Shown: positions 30,001 to 42,000 of the stretch, piece after piece
Numbering within the stretch: position 1 is the first letter of the stretch
Layout: every line of letters starts with the position of its first letter
NCBI GenBank assembly: GCA_040285745.1
Contig: JAUFOR010000001.1
Coordinates: forward strand, 372,001-436,000
Source of the DNA: Barthelona sp. PCE
Taxonomy: Eukaryota > Metamonada: BaSk clade
DNA: 64,000 nucleotides
Direction: 5' to 3'
Notes under the pieces: model-generated
Seen by the model: the letters and a program-made list of their open reading frames with translations, nothing else
The model's database searches: none
Told to the model about the DNA's origin: nothing
Program-made: the position numbers and the translations under genes

Positions 30001-33000
30001 ACCTTAATATGCACGTGCTCCAAAACGTGATCAGTACGAAGACGTTTGGAACTGTCATGGTAGTAGTGCAACTCACCATCTTGGAGGATGGTAATGTTGC
30101 CCTTCAAATGTGTTAAACCGTACATACGAATGTCATCACGAATAATTGTTAGGTTGTTATAATTATAGAAGTTAGCATAAACATAATGTTCATAGTTGGA
30201 ACTGTCAAATATAATTGTACCGTAATTATGGATTGATGACAAGAACAGTCCTGATGCAGAACTTGAATAGATGTGAGCAGAACTATCTGCAATCTTCCAA
30301 TCGTTGTAAGAGTTCTCAGTAAAGTTCAAAATGGAATTATCATGAAGATAAATATGACCTGTAGTCCATGTTGACCCGTTATTGATCTCAACTATCTTTC
30401 CATAGAAACGCTTGTTATAATTTTGAGATAATTTCAGTTCACTGTTAAGGCGCAGAACTCCTGAACCATAAATACGACCATATCTAAAGTCAAGACTGCC
30501 TTCTTCAGTAACGGTAACGAGTCCATCGTGATAAAGACGACCATCATCACGAATAATTACAGTGTTGTTAATAAACATAACGTGATCATGGAAATCTATG
30601 GCGCTGTAGTACATATCAAGAGAATTTAGCTCGAGAATAGTACATGAAACGCCTGCTAAACGCAACGGATCTGTAATGATTGGATCATGTGCTGTGTGGA
30701 AGTGTAATGTACCGCGCCCATATGAATAACCACTGTTAGTATAAGCTGCAGTTAAAGATGTAGTCGTTGCATTGTATCGTCCATAAATATGTGTGTTACA
30801 ATGTCCATAATTGATAAACTGACCCAACACAGTAACATTTCCATACACATATGCGTTACATGGATAAGCAGTACTGGTACTTAATGGATGTATGTAAAGT
30901 ATACTTCCTTCATCTACAAAAACATTGCCATAAAACTCAGAGACAAGTCTAAAGTAAACAAGGGTTGAACCATTAATAATAAGTTCAGCACCAGGCATGT
31001 GACGGAAATCTATACCAAGATGATTGTTAGAGTTACCACTATTAGCAACAATAAGACCGTAATTGTACCATGTTGGTTTGGCGGCAGTTGGTGTAGGGTA
31101 GAAATTCCAACTGGCAGTTGTGTAGAAGTACGTTACTGAATCTGCACCTGTCCAGATGGAAGCGCTGCTGTCCATGTATAATCGAGTCGAAACCTGCTCA
31201 AATGTACCATTGACAATGAACGCATGATCGTAGATGTATAGATTTCCACCATCACGTGTATCCAGCAATGCATCGTTTTCAATGTATGTGACAGCACGTC
31301 CACGGTAGTTACCATTACTTAAACGCAGATGCTTGGGCTTGAAGTCATAGTCAACATACAGAGTACCACCGTTAACCTTAAAGAAATCGGCAGTAACGGG
31401 GTTCATAAGATAAAAGTTTCCGCTACGCGTCTGCCAATATGGATAATGCTCTCCATTCAGGTAGTGTTCACCTCCTGAATCTATAGATGGATTTGACTCC
31501 CATGTGGTTGTGTTATAGTAGTGGTAATAACTTGTTGCATCATAAGCGTCCCAGTAATATGTACCGTATCGATGCATATGTCCGTGGAAGTGATGATGCC
31601 CATCAAGTCTGAAATACAAATGGTAACTTGTAAGAGAACAGCATTGATAATCAGAACGCCACATAAAGTAGCCATAGTAATGGACCGTACCAGCGATGTA
31701 AAAATTAGTCTGTGCACGAACATAGACCTTAAAGTTATTGAAATATGTACCTGACGAGTACAAATACAAATCTTTGCTGTCACAATAACAACGATCAGGA
31801 TGGTAGCCATAATGAACACGACAATCATATTGCTCAAAATAGAAATACGTGTTGTCGAAAATAGAATCATAAATGAAAAAGAACTTTGGTGAATGACGAT
31901 ATATACTAAATGTTGTGTGATTAGAGTGTATGTGTGCCATCAGATGGATACCAGGACTGTTTGCCCAATCTGTTGAACGATGCAAATAGAAATGAGAATG
32001 ATCCAGAATCAGATAGTTATGACACGATGGATTAGTACGGTCATTATACATATCTGTGTGACCGATAATCCTGCCAAATGAATCCCAACCATGATCGTAA
32101 TAATCAACGTGACCAGGATCCATATTCCTAATCAAGAACTCTGAACCCGGACGCATAACCACAGAAGATCCACCATACCATCTGAAGTTCTTGTACTCAT
32201 AATAATACAATTGATATCGAACATGAAGTGCGATTCCTGATTCTAATATAGCCCACAAATCATCACGGTACTGATAGTTATAGTAACTACTAGTTTCGTG
32301 CGGACGACGAACATTCTGCAAATGAACATAGTTTGCTGAAACGGCACCAGGACCGTATACTCTAGCTGAATATAGATACATATTCTGCAAATAGAAACGA
32401 CAAAAAGCAGAAACATGTACCTGTGAAGCTTCGTACATGTGGAAGTTGTGGCTGTTAGGAATAGTAACATTTGACTGGATATGAAGCTTACCACCATTAC
32501 CTGAATAAGTGTAAATGAAAAAGATCATCTTCAAAGTTGCAGGTTTAGTCACAAACATTTGTCCATTTTGGTACAAGTTAATGTAATCACCTAACTCAAC
32601 ATCTGTTGTGGTCTCAGGTTCAATGTACATATTATGGTTAGTAATATGTGGACGATCATAACCACTGGTTGAAGTTATACCACGGAAATATGAATAACCA
32701 GAATCAAAGTACATGTTAACATCATGCCAATTACTGCTACCACGGGAACGAGTTTGGTATGTGGAACCAGCTTCAAAAATCATTGCACGCAAGTGAGAAT
32801 AATACTGGTATTGATACCACTTCGAACCACTCTCAAATGTATGTGGACCATCTTGCCAAACTGTGGAACCATACAATGTAACAACAGCACCATTCAAGTG
32901 ACGGGTTGGAACAACAAAATACATGTGATAGAAACCACTGGAATATTCGTGAGCTGTGGTAATGGATCCTTCGTTTAGCAACAGGCCCTTAGAACCAGTG

Positions 33001-36000
33001 TATGTAGCATGTCGAGTCTGTGTACTGTCTGGGTTACAATCATAATGACCACCAGGCATAATATGGAATACAACACTATCAGAAATATACGTATAATAGC
33101 GATACATGTAGTATCTTCCATAGAGTTGGAACTCACCAGGACCATAGAAATAAGTATGATGATATTGTTTAAACCAAGAAGTGACCTTGATGAAGGAGTT
33201 CTTCTCAAAGTGAAGACTTGAACCACTGTTGGCATACCACTGTGTGACAGTTAATGAAGCACCTTCATAAGCATAAACGCGACCACTAGCTGCCTCAGTA
33301 TAGAGATACGGTGTCTCAACATCGTAGTGATAGACATGCATCTGTGATGAATCATAGAGGTATACTCGGGGAAGACTGTTGACCTCTGTTGAATTCTCAA
33401 TTTGGAAAACAGCACTGTTGCGGAAATACAGGTTACCACCAGTGATTGTTGAACCTTCTAGAAGATTGACAGTAGAGGTAGAGTAGAAGTTGGCGGCCGC
33501 AGTCAGTGCATAGTCACCCGCTAATCTAAAGTTAACCGATCCTGTGACTGACAACGTACCAGCACCTTCCAAAGTTGAATTCTCACCAATATATACAAGA
33601 CCATTGCTACATGTGAATGTAGCTCCGGATGCGATTGAGATCAAATCTTCAGAAACAAAATGTTTCTCGGTTGTTAGTCCTCCACTGTTAAGGAAAATAT
33701 TTGAATTGTTGTATGTGAACACTGGAATCTGAAGATTGACAACTCCTGAATGACCACTGGTTGTAATGTTACCAAAGAGCATAACTCTCGAAATATCAGG
33801 CTTGGCATCATTGTCATACATATAAACAGTACCAGAAGCTATGCTTAGTGTAGCCACAGCCGTATCATTAATGAACAAGTGTGACTGATCAAAGTGCATG
33901 CTTCCCGAATCCCACCAAAGTGAATCAAAGACTGTAACAGTACAGTTATCCAGACGCCAATGCGAACCAGTCAATGTAACTTCATCCATGAGGAAGAAGG
34001 CTTGATAGAGATGAGCGTCTGAATTCATTGCGTAGCTACGGAATGTAACCGTTTCAAGACCCTTCCAGACACCATTGGTGTGAACCAAATCCTTAACAAC
34101 GGGATTCGAACACTTGGAATCGATAGTTCCGTCTACTAACTGCATGTAATCAACAGAACCCACATCAGAGCCCAAGTGAAGATTAACAACAGCTGTGGCT
34201 CCATTAACTATGAATGTACCATAACCATGAAGAATACCAAACATGTCAAAGATGTGATCATCAATGTGCAACTCAGAATTTAGATCCAAATATACGTTAG
34301 CTGACTGTGTAACAACAAACTTATTGTCACAAGATAGATGAACGTAAGTGAGATAATTAACCCTGAAACGAGCAAGTGCCTCAAGATAAATACGGTTCGA
34401 GTGAATGATGACCGGGCCCTGTCCTCCAATTACAAAGTCTGCGGCCCTGTGTATATGCACTCCCCATGACAGATCGAGTGCGTGTATAGAATCCATAACG
34501 AGCTCGTTCTGAATGTTGATGATTGATGGGTTATCAATCTCATTACAGACAATCTCAATATCTTCAACCTGTAAAAGACGAGCTGCACCCATAAAGTTCA
34601 TGATTGCAGCGTTGATACCGTTGAGGTTACCGCGCTTCCATGTGAAAGCAGCGGTAGAATTAAGAGTATATCTATCTATTGTCATGGGAACGGTTGCCTC
34701 AAACGTTACGTTATCGGAAACCAAAGAACCTGTATCACGAAGATAACCACCTGACCAATAAAAGTAAGAATCTGCATTCAGTACACCCTTTCCAATAACC
34801 TCACCATCATTTGACAAATACAAAGATGACATTAGAATATCAAGACAGTTGTACAAGAACTTGCCACCCTTGACAAAATACTGAGTGTAATCTGGCGGAG
34901 TCTTACGCAAATCAAGGGAACCACCTGTAATATAGACGGGAACACCCAAGCTTGAAAACTGAACGGTATCCTTGAAAAGTACATATCCACCTGAAACAAA
35001 AAGTTTACCATTATTGTTAAAGTTCATTTCACTCACAAACGTGTTACCACCATATGAATGAACAGCGCCTGCACAATCAAGTGTACCAGTTCGCAAGTTT
35101 GCGATACCGTCTCCGACTGAAAGCGTACCGAACAGGAAGATATTGATTGGGCAATCAAAAATGACATCTCTGGTAAACATGAGCTCACCAACTGAAACGT
35201 CTAATTGACCAACAATTCTAATGATTATTCCAATGGTTCCCTTAATATCTTTACCGTTTGACTGGACGAGAATACGTCCAGAAGATTCAAAAGTAGATTG
35301 TAGACCGGATCCATGAAGCCAGAAGTAATCATCAGCCAGCTCAATTGCAAAACGCCCATCTGGGGCATTCTTGATGTAAGCAGCATCGTGGAAAGTCAGA
35401 TTACCTTCAACCCAGTGAATAATACCAGTGTTAACGAAAGACTTGGCCTTTAGATGCTTCTGTTGTGAAGAAAGAAGATACATATCTTGCTCACACTCGA
35501 GAGGACCACGGCCAGAAAGTGTACCACCGATCCAGTTGAACACACCCTGCAACAGGAATGTACCTTCGCCAGTCATCTCACAAGAATCAGACATATTGAA
35601 GACAGACTGAATCTGAGAAGTGTTATGGATAAAGTGAACACCACCAGAACAGAATGAAGGTTGTGCGACACGGAAGTCACTGAAGAACGCAGTTTCACCA
35701 CCTGAGAAATCGAAATAGGTATCAATAGTGATGGGAGCACGCGCAACAAGTCGACCACCCAAAACATGTAATGGCGGAAGACTTTGTGACTGGAAACCAT
35801 CATAGTTCAAAATTGATGATGATGAACCATCGACGTACAAGGCACTACAGAAGAATTGTGCACCGTCATAGACTGTAACATCGGAACCGTTGACGAAAAT
35901 CTTAGACTGTGTCTGATTCATGTTAAGCATAGAACCAGACAGGAAGTATGTGAGACCTCCGGTCATGTCAACGTCACCATCACCCTCGACAAACGAGTTT

Positions 36001-39000
36001 TCTGCAAAAGTGAAACCGTTACCTCCACCAAATCCAAGCACTGCACCACTGCTCACAGAGAAGTTTCCGTAAGCGAAACCACCACCAGAGAGATCAACCT
36101 TACCTTCGACAACCTCAAGGCGGCCAATGGTGTTGAAGTACCATTCAATGGTGTTTGTGTTTGTACCAGATTTGCGATAACGGGCAGCGTTACCCAACTC
36201 AGGTCGAGCACCTTCAGAGTTATGATAGTACATATTAGCACCTGGTGACAACGTGAAGTTGGCCTCAGGATTAACAATAATTGAACCACCGTTCCAACCG
36301 TAGATGTCACCATCATAATAGATCGAAGGTGCCTTTAACTCGATACGACGAGAATCAAGGTAGTGATCATCGTTGAGAATATACAAGTTTGACTTACAGT
36401 CGAACATGTTACTACCAGAAATGGTACCACCAAACCAATAGACTTCATCAAACAGAGTTGTGGAGCCATCACCACCGAAATCACCACCAGTCAGATTGTA
36501 AACACCAGCAATTGTGCTCTGCGCATCAATAACTGAGTCACCGCCGTGTTGAGTCCAATCACCTTGGACAACAACCAGCGAGTCGGATTGGAAGCGACCG
36601 CCTGTAATCAAAACATTAAGTGCGTTACATGTGTAACCGTGGAACTCACAAATACCGGAACTGATGTTCAGCAGTAGACCGATGTTAGTCATATCAAGAC
36701 CAGGCTCAAAAGAACCACGGCCGCCAGTGAACTTTGTGTCACCAGAGATATTGTATCTACATGTGACAACAACATCAGCACCAACATCATAAACAGCGTT
36801 ACCTGAACCGTAGAGCTTAGCGGCTGGTTTGAGCAACTGGTTAGGACCAGCAAAAATGACCTGAGCAGTTGAGTTGACAAAGATCTGTCCAACTGCTTCA
36901 AGTCCACCAGAAAGAACAAGGTCACCATCCTGTACTTCCATAATACCGGAGTGAGCGACGTCAATGTTGATTTCTGCAGCAGATGTATCCTGCTTCTGAA
37001 TGAAACCTGAATTTTCAAGCAATGGCATATCGCCACCACCATACAGAAGAGAACCACCTGGTAAGAGAAGGAGTTTGGAAGCACCCAAATTCTTGAAACG
37101 TGCTCCGTCATAGGCATAGATATCACCCAAAAACCATCTGACTTCGACACTGTTAAAGAACTCGGAGATTTCCAAACGTTTAGCTGCGGCACCTGAATGA
37201 ATTTCGCAACCACCTTCGGTTGTAATACGACCAGCACCAAGAACACCACCACCGTACCAAGAAAAGAGGCCGGCACAGGTTACCTGTGAGTCGTCAATAA
37301 GATTACCCGCATACAAGTCGTACGCCTGGTTGATTGTAAGGAATCTTGGAACAGTAATGTTTCCACCAGGCAAATTTTGGTACAGATACTCGACCGAACA
37401 TACAGATTCGAGATTGAGTACACCACCAGAAACAGCAATTTTGTCAAACACCGTATCAACCTGATCAAGGAAGACGGTACCGGCAGTGACATTAAACCAT
37501 TCACCGGGAGATTGCATGATTATGGTTGGCATAAAATGAATGTCTGCACCTGAGAAAAGCGAAACGCTTGTTGAATTAAAAACGGTAGTATCGAGTGTAA
37601 CGACACCACCATGGAACTCAATGACACCCTCTGAATGAAGTTCAGCAGGGAACACAAAGCTCATACCGTTGTTGATAGCGATACGACCGTCTGCTGCAAT
37701 CACTGAACGAGAGATAGAATTACCGTCTCCGCCAAAACCAAGAGTACCCTCTTTAATGAGGTGCTCACCCTGTAGGTCGGCGAATAATGCAATGTTAGCA
37801 TAACCTGTACCGTTCTTAATGATCTTACCGACCTGCAAGAACGTGTTCACGGTTGCGTCACCAGCATAGATTTGATGATAACCTGGCTCAGCGTCAATGT
37901 AAAGAGTAGAACTAGTCCTAATCTCCACAACAGCCGCATTCACAACAGTCATGTTACCAGAATGCCAAACAACGGTGTCGTAAAAGTAAACTGTCTTATT
38001 ATTGATTGATTTCAAGGGATCACCCTCGATATCAACTCGACCGAGGGTACGCATGAGACCAGTATCACTGACAGAACCACCAACCCATAAAAAGTCATTG
38101 GCAATACCAAGCTCAGAGACTGTACTGATCTCACCACCCAGCATCTCAAGATAATCAACATCAAAGACGGCTGCAACAGTTGGAGCAATCATTTGACCGG
38201 TACCAGAAGTTGTCAACTTAGTGAAGTGAACTGGAGCATCATAGGTGAGAACACCTCCAGACACGTTAAAGTGCACTGTGAAATCGACAGCAAGATGGAA
38301 GTTACTAATACCACCAGTGGAGTTACCCTGGACTGCTGCAAGAGTGTAGAATTCATTGGCACCACCATTGATGTTCATATATTCATTGATCGTAAGGGGA
38401 CCATAGAATTTGTTAACACCATCATTAATATAGAGAATGTCCATAACCCATGTAACAGAACTGTGAAGCTCAATGTTAAGCGAACCATCAAGGACAACAA
38501 CGGAACCCATTGCGTCAAGATCAGCACCATCGTTAATACGAACGATACCATCCATCAACTGGACTTCACCGAGAATATTAACAGTGGCTGCACCTTCGAC
38601 AATCATGTTAAGATTATTAGAGTAACCTTTCATGTTACCTGCACCGTAAGCCTGTGATAGATACTCGAAAGTAAAGTCATCACGAGCATAAAGCCAAGCG
38701 TCTTGGAGGATCTCAATCTCTCCGGATGATAATGTTCTGTCAAGAATTAAAATACCTTCTTCAACAATAACCTTAGCATCGTTATCAAGAATAAGACCGA
38801 GTGCAATTTCATCTGAACCGCGTTTCACAAGTGTACCTTGATTCACAAACGTACAATCTGTTGACTCCTTAATGAACGCTTTTTCCTCGTTGGCACCACC
38901 CTCAAATGCAAATATTGCACCAGGAAGGTTGTACCAAACTGATCCGGCAACAATGCTGAAGTTACCATTCTCGAAGGTGGTGTTACCTTCAGCATAAACA

Positions 39001-42000
39001 AGTTTCTGAAGACGTTTAGGACCGTCGGTGGTTACAACAAAGTTTTCATAAAAACGAAGGGTGTCACCACTCGCAAGACCAAACATACCACCGCTTTCGA
39101 ACGTAATGTTATCAGCTGTGACAGGGGTATCAAAGTGGAGCTGAGCACCACAAACACGTAGATGTTTATAGTGCTTAGAATTGCCATTATTGTAATTATT
39201 GACTGTACCACCACAGTACTCAACAAAGTCGATCTCGTGGTTGTTATACCAACGTAGATTACCCTCAGTCATGTTAATGTGCTCGACAAAAGCATCAATG
39301 TGGAATCGAGTATCAGAAGTATCATTGATCTCAAGATATCTCACCTTGGTGTAGATATCAATATCAATAAAACCACCAGATACGTGCATGCTATCAACGT
39401 AAAGGTTGTCTACGTCAACAGAACCTCCAGTAACAAAGAACTCATTAAGTATAAGACCAACAGAACGGAAGGTACCAGCAACAACTGTGAGCTTGTCTGC
39501 AATAAAGAAACCTGAGCTGAGAGTCAAACCGCCTGACGTAACGTCATAGACAACCTCCGTAGCTGTAAGGTTTCCATAAACTGTGAGTGTACCGGAACCG
39601 CAGAATATCAATTCTCTAATATCGGCAGTGCCCCAAACAGTGACGCTTCCACCGCAAATATGCATGCGGTCTGCTTTGACGCTTTGACGGAATTTAAGTT
39701 GCGATGTGCCCTCGACCTTAACCAAATCGGTAACATTTACGAAGGCATTAATATTTGAGTGAGCAGCGCTTTTGAGGAACATCCTGTTAAACGTGGCGTT
39801 ATAGTTACAAAATAAATCACCATTGCTCTGATTAAAATCACCTGAAACGTTGAGAAGATCAGCACCGTGAGACCAGACACCATTAATAATCTCAACATCC
39901 TTAACCGTGATTTCGGTTGCAGTTATGAGATCAGATGTACTGCTTTCAAGAACGAACTTACCTTCCTCAAGATCAAGCACACAGTTGTCGTCAATTTCAA
40001 CCTGGGCACCTGTTTCCACCTTGAGTGATCCACCCAATGTAAGCGTTGTGCCAGTTGTGAACATATAATCGTTGTTTCCACCCATGTGCAACTCGGCATC
40101 ATCGGCCACAGTAACAACACCATTAAAGTTGGCGTCACCTTCAAGCCTATGAATACCTTGATTAACAACAAGTGAACCTTTGACCTCATAATCAACTACA
40201 TGATCAGCGAGGTATGTTGAAGCACGATTAACAGTGACTCCAGGGTTAATATTGAATACACAACGTTGTCCTGTGCCTGGATAATCAATCAAAGCATCGT
40301 CACCATTCGGTGAAATAATAACTGAAGCTCCAGACACAAAATTAAATGTAGATGCCTTGTCACACTCGAAAGTACCAGAATGCAAGAGCTTAGTTGTAGA
40401 TGAACTTAATAAATTGAACGTTGTCAAATCACTGAGCTTCAATACATCACCCTTAACATCAAACTGACTCTCAATATGCATTGTGATCTGTTCGACAGCA
40501 CCACCGTTCCAAACGAAACTGGTGATATTGGTTATACCTTCACCCTCAAAGCGACCTCCGTTCATCGTATGCAAAAATTGTTCCAACTGAGAGTCGGATT
40601 CCTTAATACTGATGAGACCATCGTCTTGAACAATTTGAGAAACATCGGCATAGTCGACAAAGTACAAATTTCCACCCAAATGATTAATGAACAAGATGGA
40701 TGTGTTATAGTTGAAGTTGATGGTACCAGTTGCACCTGTGTGTGAATCAAGAGCATCAATAGTTGTATTTGATTGGAAGTCGTGTGTTCCACCAATCAAC
40801 TCAAGCGCAGCAACGTGCGTGATGTTGGTGTATTCAACTGTTCCTCCGAACAACAACATGTGATCGATAGTACGTTGTGTGTTGATGGTTATAACACCAC
40901 CGTGCACCTCGAAACGCGCAGTCGAGTCCCAAATGTTAGGGAGGAGCTCAAAGCTTCCTGCATAGATCATTATGAGCTTGTCAATCTTCAGCGCATCATC
41001 CGCTGTGATACTGTAAACCTGATTCAGACAGACCGCTGGGCCAGTTGAATCCAGTGTGAGCACAGTGGGATTGGAGAACGTGATGCTATCATCAAATGTA
41101 CCACCGCAGAAAAAGTTCCAATTGCTCGCACCAGACGATTCAACAGGACCTTCTGCCTGAATGAAAGCAGAAACTGTGATGTTTTGGAACGAGTTACGTG
41201 AGAATGTACTCTTTGTATTGATAACACACTTCGTTCCAGTCGATCCCTGATTCCAATTGAGTGGAACAGAGCCTGCGTATGAGATTGAGAATGTATCGTA
41301 CATCTCAAACAAAGCACCATCTTGACATGTGATAGTACCGTCAGTCCATGTAGTCGTGCCTAAAACGCGAAATGTCATTGTGTCGAATGTTTTCGTGCCC
41401 GTTGTGGACCACAAACTGTTCGACAAGACTTCGATTTCGTCACTACCGTACACTTTTCCTTTCTCAATCGACAAGTCACCTGCAACAAAAAGCTTACCTT
41501 CGACCTCAATTTCACCATCCAGCAAATCAAGTGCGCCGGACAGGTAATAGTTGAACTCTGTCTTCAACTTACCACCTTCTCTAATAACAATATCAGTGGT
41601 GTTGAAGTCAAAATCATTGTACAGTACTGCTGGGATGGTTGGATCTGCATCAATATATGTTGTACCTGCGGTTATTGGACACGCTGTAGCGTCATAAACC
41701 TTAGCAGACAAATAGAAATCAGTGAAATCCAAATTCAACCCCGAACAGAAAAAGTGCACCTCTGGCCCTATCAATCCAAAGCTTTCAAATAGATTGAAGT
41801 CAAACTGATCTTGGTCCAGACTGTACGACGCAGAAGATGCAAAAACAACAGTAGAATCTATGTCGATTACCTTCTGCCAATACTTCAGATTACTGAAATC
41901 ATTGACACAATAAATGTTTGGATTAGAGTGATAGTATACGCCTGGATGGTAAGATGAACCACGATGGATATACCAACCATCTTCACCAGTTGCAAGAGAG

